NCBI GenBank assembly: GCA_022606425.2
Contig: JAHDVF020001220.1
Location: forward strand, 62,001 to 126,000
DNA length: 64,000 nucleotides
From: Lepidostoma basale
Taxonomy: Eukaryota; Arthropoda; Insecta; Trichoptera; Lepidostomatidae
Direction of reading: 5' to 3'
Below, one piece after another: positions 34,126-45,239 of this stretch. Position 1 is the stretch's first letter, and each line of letters opens with the position of its first letter. Made by a program: the position numbers and the translations under genes. The notes beneath the pieces are model-generated. The model had not been told where the DNA came from, made no database searches, and saw only the letters and a list, made by a program, of their open reading frames with translations.

Positions 34126-34600
34126 TATATTTGATGAATATTATTAAATTCTGTCACAGTACTAAAAATATGTATTCCATATGTATGTGTATTAGTTGTT
34201 ATTATTTTTGAAGACAAACGGCAGTTTTATAGCAGTTCGGGTTCATTATGTAAAATGTGCTACAAGCGGACCAGTTTGTAACTTAATATGACAGCGAGGA
34301 ATGGAAATAAGACAACAGCCGAGATATCGACAGACGACGATCTTTAATGCGTTTTTTGTTACAAAATTCAAGTGAAGGTCTAACGTTTTCTGGGAGCACA
34401 CTGCCTGTATGCAAAACAAGCCACGGAGAAACGCCTGGGGGAGATTCCTGCTAGATAAGGCTAATTCTTTTACTACCATTATGCAAGTAAAAGTGCTTGG
34501 CTATGATAATTTTAACGCTTCGAAATGAGGTAAATTTTCGAATTATCATTTTATAAACATTCGTAGCTATTAAAAAGCCATAAATATTATGGTTAATATA
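34126..34600. other. Noncoding, single-copy
   Basis: 34250-34470 has balanced composition and no match in the window. Frame of 77 codons on the minus strand has no domain. Confidence 0.35.
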
Positions 34601-35000
34601 TAAAATACCTCCAAAAAGTGATACATATCGTTCACCATCAAAACTGCGGAGGCAGTAACCGCGTAAGTGATAAAATTATACCATAATGGCCACTGACTTT
34701 TATTATGTCCGAGAATGTTCCGCAGGTATAATTTTTAACTCATTTTATTCGATTGACAATTACTGTAAATATAATACTCCGAGGGCCAGCGCCTTGTCGT
34801 CGTGCGTGTAGGCGGAGCGTTCTTCTGCGTCCGTCCGTCTCACGCCGCCACTATAATGCACAACGTGTTGCCGCGATAGTGCCGTGTATGGCAGAAACAT
34901 TAAATATTTACCCGAAACAAGAAAGCGCTTACTGTTAATGCAATAAAAACTATGTCTATGGCCCGACTAGCTCAGTACCGCCCGCCGCTTGCTGTACTCC
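34601..35000. promoter_or_regulatory. GC-richer island, enhancer candidate
   Basis: 34785-34900 (GCCTTGTCGTCGTGCGTG, GCGTCCGTCCGTCTCACGCC) is a short CpG-containing island in AT-rich flank, with no repeat match inside the window. Confidence 0.3.
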
Positions 35001-35349
35001 GCACACTTTATAGGTATACATACACACGTTTCACTGATTTTAGACGTTTCTCGCTCAATTCTAGACCTAACAGCATTATGAGATCATGTGAGTTAAATAA
35101 ATCTCTTAATAAGGGCAAATAGTGCAAAACATTAGGTAGCGGTACATGCAAGCTACAGTTTTGAAGCTTTGTATTTATACAGAGAGATCTAAGATTGATA
35201 CGTTCGAGATATGGTGCTGTAGATATGAATTAGTATAATGATTGGTTGAATTGACCAGTTGGGCATCGGGGCACGACTCTCAAGGGTGTGCCCTCAGAGG
35301 GTGTAAAAATATTTTGGTCGCATGACCCGGAGAGTTCAGGATAACCTAG
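35001..35349. other. Noncoding; may include the 5' edge of LINE-G
   Basis: 35245-35350 reads on into LINE-G in one frame (DNLEKLIKLEGVGLFV), so the element may begin earlier than its conserved core. Confidence 0.35.
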
Positions 35350-35725
35350 AAAAGCTCATAAAGCTAGAGGGTGTTGGTCTTTTTGTCCCTGATAGATTTC
35401 TCCGACAGCGACAGCACAGATTGTTTTACCAACCGGCCACCAGAACCAATCTGCCCTCTGGTGACACCGGTGGGAAGAGCAATTTGTCTGCTGAACGCGG
35501 TTTCCTCGGAGATCGACGTCTTTTATATTAGTGAAGGTACGTTCAGGGGACAAATACTCTTGACTTTAGAAAGTATGTTGTCTTCCTAATGTCGAACCAT
35601 CTCTAATGCGTTCCTGGTACTTTGTTGTATTTTTATAATATTTTACCTGTACTCAATAGATGCCTTAAACATTTTCCTGTTTGTAATGTCTTTTGAGTTA
35701 ATAAACTGATTTGATTTGATTTGAT
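35350..35725 (+). mobile_element. LINE-G 3' end
   Basis: Reads RPPEPICPLVTPVGRAICLL and NAVSSEIDVFYISEGTF, then a 3' UTR and a TGATT-repeat tail, colinear with the nested copy at 1393-1776. Non-LTR element by its terminal repeat tail and lack of LTRs. Confidence 0.75.
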
Positions 35726-35734
35726 AATACTGGT

Positions 35735-35890
35735 CATAATACTATAAGGACGGCCACCAAGCCGCTGGTTCGATCAAATTACGGCCTTGACTGACCTCTC
35801 AATAGCTACAGCCTGGAGACTGACCGATGACAGAAGCGCATGGCGACCCATGGTGGATAGTTAACTGGATGGATACAATCCACAGTGATA
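35735..35890 (+). mobile_element. LINE C-terminal fragment
   Basis: Reads GRPPSRWFDQITALTDLSIA then AWRLTDDRSAWRPMVDS, the standard end of several RTE-like ORFs. It abuts the LINE-G tail. Confidence 0.6.
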
Positions 35891-36479
35891 CTCAAAATAA
35901 GAACCTGATCGGACAGTAATAAGAAAATATTAATTTTGAGATTTTAAGATAGTTACAGGTTAATCTTTTGATTTTAATTGTTATTTGAGCATATCTATCT
36001 CTGATGTTTTGTATAAGTATAGAGGGTGAATTGTTGGTAGGCAAGTATATCAGCCCCGTGTGGGGGCACCGGGGGGAGCAGGAGAAGGGCGTCGGAGGTA
36101 CCCGCACAGCTAGAGCTTCTGCGGTGTTCCGTGCAGCCTTTAGCTTGTAGATGCAAATTATTTCACCTTTGGCTGCGGCTGACTGCCTAATACTATCTTT
36201 GTCTTCGCTGTTACACCCTTATATAATCACCGCTACACTTCCCGCCCGAATGTCGCAGTTAACACGGGCACTGTCCTTTAAAAATGGGTTTCAATTACTC
36301 AAATGTCCAAATTTAGCTCCAAACACCAGTGAATGGTGATAAGAAACTGGCAGAGAAAATTTAAAAGCTTTAAGAAACATGTATCCGATATATTTATACA
36401 ATACTTTCATGCACTACCACAAGGATACCGATAGACTTAATCGTGCTACTACTTAGTGTATTTACAATGTATAATAATA
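35891..36479. other. Noncoding; GC-richer at 36050-36130
   Basis: CCCCGTGTGGGGGCACCGG lies in an island without a match in the window. Nothing else recognised. Confidence 0.35.
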
Positions 36480-36545
36480 ATATAATAATAATTAGGCTAA
36501 TTTTTTTAGCGCCGTTTTCGTGAATAGCTCACCTCAAGGGCGCTT
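36480..36545 (-). mobile_element. CR1-like LINE 3' tail
   Basis: Reverse of the CR1 tail: AATAATTAGGCTAA, AGCGCCGTTTTCGTGAATAG, CTCACCTCAAGGGCGC. The same tail ends the copies at 51600 and 61085. Confidence 0.75.
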
Positions 36546-36904
36546 ACATATGTATTATAACTATTATAACATTAATATATTTAAAATCACATACACAGTG
36601 ACAATAGACGTATACTAGAGGAAATTACTATAGAGTTAATAAAAAAGTCGTATCATTTATACATAACAATATTAAAAAATAGATGAATGGTGAAAGAAAT
36701 ATTGTTATTAACATATTATAAAAGTACAAAAGTTTTATGATGTAACTAGAAATAAATAAGTTCCTTAAAAAGACAAACAATTTATTGTATATAAAAGACG
36801 ATTTGTTTGGAAGTAATATACGTTAATGCTTATTTCGTAGAATTCTGCTTATTTAATTTTGATTGTAGATAATACAAAGATAAAGAAATATTTTTTAAAT
36901 GTAT
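36546..36904. other. Noncoding, AT-rich
   Basis: May include degenerate CR1 3' UTR next to the tail; otherwise nothing recognised. Confidence 0.35.
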
Positions 36905-37140
36905 ATTTAGGTAAAATTGGACAAGGATTGGTCATGTGTCGCGACACGAATGTTTCCTGCATGATGTATGGAATGGTCGAGGGATCGATTGACACAGGAC
37001 GACCTAGATCAGATTAGCCGAGATATGGGTTGCACCTCTTATGCGGAGTTGAAGAGAGTTGCCGAGGACCGAGCGGAGTGAAAGTGGAGATGCGTCGCTT
37101 TGCTGCAGACAAATCTTTAGATTGAGACCGAAGAAGAAGT
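36905..37140 (+). mobile_element. LINE C-terminal fragment
   Basis: RIGHVSRHECFLHDVWNGRG-like sequence across frames, then a GRP-like block and AEDRAEWKWRCVALLQTNL, ending GAAGAAGAAG. RTE-like ORF terminus. Confidence 0.55.
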
Positions 37141-37224
37141 TAAAATCCATTATGTCTTTGACCGGTTTCGGCAGCTCGCTACCGTCTTCATATTATTTTT
37201 AAATTTTTGATTGTATCATATTTT

Positions 37225-37520
37225 TCTTTCGGTGTCAGGTCCCCCCGACGTAGACTATCACTGAGAGTAGGCATCTGGTAGTTAGAAACAACTCCTAAAC
37301 GCTTTTTTAGACAGTCTTTTCACTTATGTTGTGGAGCCAGGAGATTCATCTCCTATCAACACCTTGTCCACCCTCTATTTTCCCCTCAATGATCAGATGT
37401 AGCGATTCATATTTTCTCTCCAATCATATGAGATTAATATGACACTTTACGGCTTTAATATTGGCTATAATTCCCTAAAAGCTCTATCTCTCTGGAGAAC
37501 ATTTATGTTCCTGACCAAAT
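37225..37520 (-). mobile_element. RTE-like LINE fragment, degenerate
   Basis: GGTGTCAGGTCCCCCCGACG, the reverse-strand end also seen at 9660 and 33720, followed by diverged sequence in the same order as 33690-34120. Just left of it, 37145-37190 (TTTGACCGGTTTCGGCAGC) is FB4-like. Confidence 0.55.
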
Positions 37521-38794
37521 CGGTTCAAGGAATATTGATTGATTGAGTGAAATCCCAGTGCTGAATACGAGTACAAGATGCCCCCATTGCATCAGAAATC
37601 TTGGCATATTTTTTAGGTAATGGCCACTCTTCAATAATAAAATGAGAAATCATAATACTTGTGTTGACATGTTCATACAGTTAACTACATACACGTATCA
37701 ACGAGAATAATTGTGTTGTATAATATACAATTATTTAAATTTAATAAATATTCGACAACAAAATATAAATTGTCGTTAGCAAGTTTTGTATATTGTCGTG
37801 TTTATCGATTGATTGGAATAATACAATGTTAGTTTTTCAAAACCTTTGTTATCTAGTTGATAAACAGGTAAAATCTCTGGTAGGTCCCAGTCGAGCTTAG
37901 AGTGAGCACAAGGCTTACAAGATTATAAGAGTTTATATTGTATATTGTGTATGTCAGAGTTAACGGGGATTTCACGTCATTGTTTGATATAACTAAAGGC
38001 GTCCAACTGGGTTGTGTAATGCCCGTGTGCATATTCGATTTATACTAGTACATGGTCAAGTGAATGAAAGAAGCGAAAGGTGCAAACACTATGGCTAAGA
38101 AAAATTACGTATTCATCAGTTGTTTGCTACAAGCAGACGACGGTGTTTTAATTCGCTGTAGTATATAATACAGTTGGAAAATCTACAAGTATTTGAATTG
38201 AGAATGCATAAAACGGTGGCGATGATTAATCACGTTAGTGTGGATGATAATAAGTCGACTCAATTTTCAGATAGCAATTATTTTTATAAGAGAGAAATAT
38301 AGAAGAAAATGGTGTAGGTTATAAAAGTTTTCAATGCCAATTTAAAAATATCAACTGGAATAAGTATGACAATATAAAAAAGTTCTAGTGTTAGCTCTTG
38401 TGTGTTAATTGTTGAAGAAATGAAATCACAACGAAGTTTGCGCGGAATGATTTGGATATATGGAATGAGACTGATTGTACAATTCATCTCGAATTCCTCC
38501 ATCTCAATGAGATAACGCTCTCTTTTCTGTACTTAAACACCCTTAAGTCTCGTGGGAGTTTCTGGGACTTCCTGGCACAGATATCTGATGATTATATTTG
38601 TTCTAATCAGTATTGAAATCTGATTAAAAAAAAACAGGTCGGTGATGCCTTGGTGCGTGAGATGAGTAACTATCTTTATATCAAATTAGATATTTGAATT
38701 TTATTTTCGCAAATAGCTATATTATTAAATACACCTATGTTAATTGTCACTGTCCATACTTTAATATTTTTACCTAAAATGCGATAGATAACGC
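37521..38794. other. Noncoding, mostly single-copy
   Basis: No exon, RNA gene or repeat recognised. 37860-38060 is the least AT-rich part. Confidence 0.35.
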
Positions 38795-39005
38795 TACAAA
38801 GATTGAGATGGGCTGATCACGTACAGATGATGCCAAACTCACGGGTCCCCAAACGCATTATGACTGCACACCCTGAAACTGAGGTGGGAGGACGAAGTAA
38901 AGAGGGAGCAGCACAACTTCTTCGTGTGCCGAACTGCAGGATGACTGCTTGGGGTGAAAGTTGACGGAGGATAAGGCTCGATTTGGGTAGCGACATCGGA
39001 AGAAG
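38795..39005 (+). mobile_element. LINE C-terminal fragment
   Basis: LRWADHVQMMPNSRVPKRIM then HPETEVGGRSK, ending GGAAGAAGAAGAAC: an RTE-like ORF end with decay. Confidence 0.6.
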
Positions 39006-39689
39006 AAGAACATGTAGTAACATCTAAGCTAAAAAAAAATATGAAAAAATGAAAATCTCATTTTACATATTTTTATTTTTAAATTATTTTATTTATTTCA
39101 ATTTTACACAAATAACGAACAATATTTATGCAACTCTAATAATAAATGGTTTTTAGGTATATGTATAATAATCGACTCTTATAGGTGTAATAACCGGCTC
39201 TAATAACAATTTGAAACCAAACGTTTCGTTTAATAAATTTAATATCACAAAATTAGAACTTAAATAAGATGGATTTTTCACTTGAAATTTAATTTACAGA
39301 CTCGTCGAATGATAGCGCCAACCAAAGCAAAGGAAAAAATCATCATTTTGTTTTTCTTCTAGATATTTGCAACTTCACTTTAAATTCATGTTCAAAGAAC
39401 GAAGTTTGGGACTTTGGAAAGGGTTGTCGGTAAGTCACGTACCAAACGAATTGCCTTCTACCCTAAAGCTCGTGATGCAACTTAGAGTAACATTTTTTTT
39501 ACATTGACCTTGAGACATCGTGAAATTTAGGTTATGCGTGTTGTTTTTGCGAAAATAGCAAAGAACACTCCTGTATAGCAATAGGGCTCATTATATTAAC
39601 CTCGGTTATCGGTGGTCTATCAATGAACATCTTGTAAAATAATCAAATGATTTTACTGAAATCTCTTGATGGAAGTTCATTTTAAATAA
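39006..39689. other. Noncoding, AT-rich
   Basis: Nothing recognised; 39300-39480 looks single-copy. Confidence 0.35.
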
Positions 39690-39800
39690 TAATTAAATAT
39701 AACGTAGTTTTTTTTAACTACTTCTTTTTTTTGCGACAGCGACCGGTTTCGCCAGGCTCGCGCTAGCATCGACAGATTGGACCATTCTGTCTGGTTCTCT
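39640..39800. repeat. FB4 half copy
   Basis: TTTACTGAAATCTCTTGATGG, AAGTTCATTTTAAATAATAA and GCGACAGCGACCGGTTTCGCC match the copy at 58285-58505 in inverse orientation. Confidence 0.7.
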
Positions 39801-39854
39801 ACCTAATGCTAGAAACAGGAGACTAGGCACCGATAATAAACTCTTGATATACTA

Positions 39855-40195
39855 AAGGATCATAAGGACAATCTATACATATGCAGCCCCATTTGGGGCT
39901 CTGCAGCTTAGAGTCTCACACAGAAACTTCAAATCCGGCAAACTAAGGCTATCCGATTATCGCTTGAAGCCCTTTCATGGACCAGGATCAAACAACTGCA
40001 CCAATGTTTAGTAATCTCGATGATAGACGGATTCATTCAGAAATTCGCCGAACGTTTTTACACAAGACTCACTTTACATTCTAACCCCATAATAAAGGAC
40101 CTCTCAAATTAAGACCAAAACACCTCCAGCCGCCACAACGCCCAAAATCGATCCTCCTTCATAGGAATCCTCCGGGCCACAGACCTTGGGCCAGG
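39855..40195 (+). mobile_element. Jockey-like LINE, ORF C-terminus, degenerate
   Basis: Across frames: AAPFGALQLRVSHRNFKSGK, SDYRLKPFHGP, RIKQLHQCLVISMIDGFIQK, FAERFYTRLTLHSNPIIKDL. The order (pro-trp/tyr segment, LH-DL, FI-A--FY, H-NP-I) is that of jockey-clade ORF2 ends. Confidence 0.65.
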
Positions 40196-40216
40196 ATCAC
40201 GGGATCACAGGATCAC

Positions 40217-40325
40217 AGGATCATCCAGGATAGATGAATTCATTCAGAAACACGCCGAACGTTTTTACTAAGGATTCTCTTCACATTTTCAGTCGCTACA
40301 AGTGCCCAAAATCGACCCTCTGTAA
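40217..40325 (+). repeat. Second partial copy of the jockey-like block
   Basis: ATGAATTCATTCAGAAACACGC, reading IDEFIQKHAERFY, repeats the 40025-40145 segment, preceded by three GGATCACA units. Confidence 0.65.
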
Positions 40326-40639
40326 GTTCAAGTCTTTAATGGTGTGTATTCTATTCGGCTTTACGGTTAACAGTTTCACCTTAGATGCAGCCATCCTCTG
40401 CCTTTCCATTCAAACTTCGTAATTTCGGCATTCCTACTCTCATACGACCTTTAGAATCAGAAGATTCTGACAGCTTTCGATCATCCAATTCATTGCTTTA
40501 TACAAACGTTCACGTGTGCTCTCATTCACACAAAACTTATAATGTTCTGTTATTCGAGCTACAGCAAAGCGCGCGACTTGCATATAATAATGTCAGCAGT
40601 ACTTAATTGCGTACATGTGTACGAACGTTCTAAAAAATA

Positions 40640-41000
40640 TATTTTGTCATTGTGTCGTGTCACTGTCTCCCTCTAATTTGAGAATTTATAATGACCGAAT
40701 GCAATGGTGACTTACCGCCTTAATGTGCTGCGGTCACGTGGTCGTGGCTCGTCACCCGATTGGCCGGCGGGTGCCATATTATTTTCCCTAGATTTCACGA
40801 TAAATCATTTCAAAATGGTTCTTTCTGAGAGGGCGGCGACCGGGTGAATCATAACTATCATTATTCCGTAGATGTTATTAAGATTGTAAGCTGTGGCGAG
40901 GGATAATGAAGATTGATAATTACCAATCAACTGACCTACTTACTGACATCGTTCAGTGGTAATTCTTAAAATCACTCGTGTAAGTACTACACCATAGCGA
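40640..41000. promoter_or_regulatory. Single-copy island with E-box and CCAAT cores, enhancer candidate
   Basis: 40720-40850 contains a CACGTG E-box (40735-40740), CGATTGGCCGGCGG (CCAAT core) and AGAGGGCGGCGACCGGG, followed by GATTAAT-poor but ATAAATCATTTCA-type homeodomain words. No match inside the window and no open frame of note. Confidence 0.33.
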
Positions 41001-41057
41001 TTTGTGGAAGTAATCCTATATGCTTTTTTCTACTATTTTTTTTAGTTTCACTTGAAA

Positions 41058-41288
41058 ATGTTACATTTTTTGCTGGGATGCCACATGGGCTCTTCAAAGT
41101 GTCAGTTTTCTCTTGCTTTCCACATTTGTATACAGCAGGTTATTTAAACTCAATTATTGTATTCTACTTTTTAGATTGATTTTCATGACATGTGACAGAT
41201 AGCTAATCTATCGCCATTTTATTGTAACGTGAATTCTACACCGGACCAAAGACAGTGTGACAATCACACTGCCATCGCTGGGAATGGA
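41058..41288 (-). mobile_element. tRNA-derived SINE, head missing
   Basis: Reverse-strand body with CACATGTGACAGATAGC counterpart, CCATTTTATTGTAACGTGAA and AGACAGTGTGACAATCACAC, ending at GCCATCGCTGGGAATGG, inside the B-box region, so 5'-truncated. Confidence 0.75.
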
Positions 41289-41584
41289 AATTATACTTAT
41301 GTAACTTTGGAATATTACCTGATTTTCAGGCAACAGTAAAGTTATTAAAAATGGTCCGTCAAACAATCGTATCTCGTATCGTATCAAACAATCGTATCTC
41401 AACATATCTAACATCTTCCATCTAAATACAGCGTATCATACATACACTTAACCGCACGTTTTATTTTATTTATTCATTTCGTGTTTTCTTCGTTTTGTTA
41501 CAACATTTTGGTTCTTACTTACAAAACTTATTTAAATTAAAATGAATTTTTAAAACACTTGTCTGAAAAAAAAAATTGTTCCAT

Positions 41585-42100
41585 ATATTTCTTAACTAAC
41601 CAACTAACTAATCAATGTTATCTCTCCGAAGGGGTAGGCAGAAATAATGGACAGCCAAACCATTATTTTCTGACATACTTCTCTCAATTCCTAAACATTC
41701 ATTTATCATGTCATGCACGCACGTTAATTTCTCAGACTCTTTACGCGGTCGACATTTAATATTTGATTTATTTGATCATGCCACGTTTGCCTCGACCTTC
41801 CTCTATTTCTAGCTCCGTTCACTTCGTTTACAAATAACTTCATATATTCTTTCCAACTATCCAAACCATCTAAACGACCCTTTTTAATTTTGTTCAAAAC
41901 ACTTTCAATCGCACTGCATTCACCTCTTATGTTTGAAATTGACACTCTATCATATAAAGATTTATCACACATTCGTCCAAAAGATCTCAATTCTACTGGA
42001 TTTAATATACTTACATTCTTCTTTTTCCAGTTCCATGCCTCACTTCCATATATTTGGGCCGGCACTAGAACACCATTGTGCACTACCATCTTAGCTTTTT
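41585..42100 (-). mobile_element. LINE-T 3' end, long copy
   Basis: 121 codons partly open: MVVHNGVLVPAQIYGSEAWN, VELRSFGRMCDKSLYDRVSI, NIRGEC, RGRSRQTWHDQINQIL. Colinear with 22485-23025. A change to LDGLDSWKEYM replaces the RWFGHMERM block. Confidence 0.8.
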
Positions 42101-42679
42101 AGGATAGGCTTTTGTTTCCGATGACAACTTTATATATTATTTTTTTAAATCTTATCTTATCTCTAATATATATATTTTTAAATATTCAGTTATTTTTTGC
42201 AAACTTGCATTTGTTAACACAAATACGTTTATTAGGCATCTATGATACACAAACATGTATAATGTATATATACATATCCATGTGCGTGTATACCAGCAGA
42301 TTGTAAGTGACTGTTAATAACCCGAAGGTATCAGTTACACATTGCGCAATATATTATTCCCAGTGGGAATAGACTCCTAATGAGCCACAAAATCCCCAAC
42401 TGAACGTAAAAGGAAACTGTCTTAAAACATTCGTCTCTTTGGGCATTTTATGTTGAACACCTTTTTTGTTCCAAAATTAGTGACTTATTGGTGTGACGTT
42501 CGCCATTAGTTTTCTTGCTTGCTTTAGGTGGATGCACCGGTACAGACTGCTCCTTGAATATAATATATTTAATTGTTTTTAAATATTAATAAAAACACTG
42601 TTTATATTCATGTAAAAAAATCTTTGTTTTAGAAGATATAAAATATATACTAATTTTAACAAACTATATTCCCCTTAAT
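42101..42679. other. Noncoding, AT-rich
   Basis: Nothing recognised except TATA-type microsatellite words near 42160-42290. Confidence 0.35.
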
Positions 42680-42835
42680 TTTGTGTTGTGGATGCACATT
42701 TGATTAAATTGAATCACCCTTTGTATTTTCAAAACACTTTAATAAAATTTTCTCAGATATTTTTCGGTGACACAACATTTAGGTAAAAAAAGGTTTGTGT
42801 CAAAACCGAAACATGTCACAAACTGTAATTCTATG
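42680..42835. repeat. FB5-like fragment
   Basis: TTTTGTGTTGTGGATGCAC, then TTTTCAAAACACTTTAATAA and CAAAACCGAAACATGTCACA: same order of motifs as 46533-46800. Confidence 0.5.
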
Positions 42836-43099
42836 TATTATTATATTTCTAACATTTAGTTCTGTACAATTATATATTATTGGGAACATATATTATGGGT
42901 AATATAATGATAATTTACTGAGATAGTTGATATGGATTCGAGCTTCAAAATAATTCTAAATATTCTAATGCAATTAATATTTTTTGGTATAGTAAACAAC
43001 ATATTGTAGATATTTATTAGATAGTTTCGAACAAACTTTATGGAGTGTATCAAATAAATTTTATAATGTATACAAATTATTAAACAACAGTTTTTATTA

Positions 43100-43390
43100 T
43101 TATTAATTAATACGAATGAAATGATTATTTTCAAGAAGATTTATCATAGTTTATGGGTATGACATGTTACGCCTTTCTAAGGCATTAATAAATGCATAAA
43201 AAGGCATTTAAAAATATATTATAAGCATTTGATAATTTCTTAAAAAGGTGAAACTCGTCATTCCCATAAACTAAAATAAAATTAATTATTCAATATTGAA
43301 TTTTACACCTTTGTTCAAGAAACAATAAATTCTCATGAAACTGAATAAAACTTCAGGAAAACAGTGATTTTCATTCGTATTAAATAATTT
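43100..43390. repeat. FB2 copy, rearranged
   Basis: TTAATACGAATGAAATG, GGTATGACATGTTACGCC, GTGAAACTCGTCATTCCCA and CATTCGTATTAAATAA: both ends and both core motifs, with extra AT-rich sequence. Confidence 0.65.
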
Positions 43391-43589
43391 TCATTCTCAT
43401 ATACAAGAAACATTAAATAGTTTATCGAATTTATAACTACGAGTATATTAACAAGTGAATAGAAATATAAATATAGAATAGGTTTAATTTTATGCTATTT
43501 AAGTGTCTAAGCTACCTATTTTTTTATCGCTCTATAATATTTTTAGCTATTAGGAAAACGAAAATTCACATAAAATAATTTGTTACATA

Positions 43590-43805
43590 TGCCGAGTTCG
43601 GTGCCACCACCCGTGCGTGCCTCGGTAAGGGTAAGCAACTAAGCAGAGAGTTATTTATAATCCAGCCGAAGGAGATCTGGCGCCAGGAATGAATACTTTT
43701 ACGATTTCAGGACGAGAGGATATCATATATACGGGAGTGGGGACTTTGTTTCCGCTGGACGCGGTGGGGCGCTCTCACTCCTTCGTATAGGCACATCCCC
43801 AAATT
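43590..43805. promoter_or_regulatory. Single-copy island, enhancer candidate
   Basis: Balanced composition over 200 bp (GGTGCCACCACCCGTGCG, GACGCGGTGGGGCGCTCTC), no match inside the window, no clear frame. Confidence 0.28.
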
Positions 43806-43884
43806 ATAATTGAAAAAAAAAAGGAATATACGTATTTATATATATGATTTCTATAATAGACAGATAATAAATCAATGCAGTGCG

Positions 43885-44103
43885 AATGAAAGAAAAAATG
43901 AAAAAATATTTATTATGGTTTGGACACATAGAAAGAATGAATAGAGAAAGAATGGTAAAGAGAGCATATTTTAACGGTCTAAACGGAACAATAAAATAGA
44001 AAAAAAACGGAGGAAAACGTTGCACGATCAAATCAATCAAATCATAAATGTTTGTCACGTGAAGAGTCGTAGAAGTCAAGGGGGCATGACACGGTGTATG
44101 AAT
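43885..44103 (+). mobile_element. LINE-T fragment joined to a CR1 tail
   Basis: LWFGHIERMNRERMVKRAYF, then QINQIINVCHVKSRRS, GGMTRCMN, and then directly an AAT microsatellite leading to the reversed CR1 tail. Confidence 0.75.
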
Positions 44104-44225
44104 AATAATAATAATAATAATAATAATATGCTAACTTTTAAAGCGCCGTTTTTGTGATGTAATCACCTCAAGGGCGCATTAAGACGTGTTTTAAATCTGA
44201 AAATCTAAATGTGACCTGTAATTTT
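44103..44225 (-). mobile_element. CR1-like LINE 3' tail
   Basis: (AAT)n, ATGCTAAC, AAAGCGCCGTTTTTGTGATG, AATCACCTCAAGGGCGCATT: reverse of the 3' UTR of 19955-20465. Confidence 0.7.
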
Positions 44226-44826
44226 ATCATAACTGTATCTAGCTCAACTGCGCTTATATATACGAGTATATACAAGCGCAGGAAAAGTAATAAATTTTTG
44301 TAAAAAAAATATCGAGCAAACTGTCAACACTTAAGAATATGTTTTTTTTTTATGTATTTAGTGTTGAATAGATTAATTAAGAGTTATACATCCACTATAA
44401 ATAGAGATATAATTTAGTCGGTTAATTAATTGGGACCTTCTTGACAGGGTATAATTCTTCTTATTTTTGGAATTGGAATCTTATTTTAACCCGTAGATGC
44501 AGGAATTTTTTGTGCCAACATTACCTTCGTTCCCGGACTGGTTTCCGCAGGTACATGTTCTAACAACAGAGTTAATTAACTTTCGTTGAATGAACAAACT
44601 GCCAAATCAGGTGGTACCGTACGCATGCGGAGGGAATGTATAACCACTTATACAATTAGTCTTATTATAAGATAGTCTAATCATGCATTTGTTATAAAAA
44701 TTTATAAATACTTATATTTATGCAAGAACCTCGACATTAAATAAACGAAACATAGACAAGTGAAATTACAACTAAAACTTATTAAATCTATGATACCATT
44801 CTCAACATTCATTCGCTGGTTGAAAA
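44226..44826. other. Noncoding, nothing recognised
   Basis: AT-rich; 44500-44640 slightly less so. Confidence 0.35.
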
Positions 44827-44836
44827 GAGGATTATA

Positions 44837-44957
44837 ACTAACTAACTAACTAACCATCACGCCGTCTCCCGGAGGGGTAGGCAGAAATAATGGAACGCCA
44901 CACTGTTCTGTCCTGACATACTTCTCTCGCTTCCTCTACATTCATACATCTTGTCAG
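44837..44957 (-). mobile_element. LINE-T tail, 5'-truncated, with target-site duplication
   Basis: GAGGATTATA at 44827-44836 and again at 44958-44967 flanks the copy exactly. It holds only the last ~120 bp (CTAA units, CCATCACGCCGTCTCCCGG, GTCCTGACATACTTCTCTCG, CATTCATACATC). Confidence 0.88.
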
Positions 44958-45019
44958 GAGGATTATATCAGATCGTATTTAAGTTATATAACCTAGAAAT
45001 TAATTAATAATGAAATAAA

Positions 45020-45215
45020 ACGTTTTTTTTTTCACCTATGCTACTTCCAACTTTTGTTTTTATTTTGACACCAAGCCGTTTCACCAGGTTAGCTGGCATT
45101 GACAGACTGCGAATAAACACAAAAAATGGAAGTAGTTATTAAAAAAACATCGTTATATTTCATTATTATTTTTAATGAACTTCCATCTAGATATTTCAGT
45201 AAAATTATTAGATTA
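45020..45215. repeat. FB4 copy
   Basis: ACTTCCAAC...CACCAAGCCGTTTCACCAGG, TTAGCTGGCATTGACAGACTG, then GGAAGTAG and TTTTTAATGAACTTCCATCT. Colinear with 58285-58505. Confidence 0.7.
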
Positions 45216-45239
45216 CCTTGAAGTTAATGGTGTAAATCA

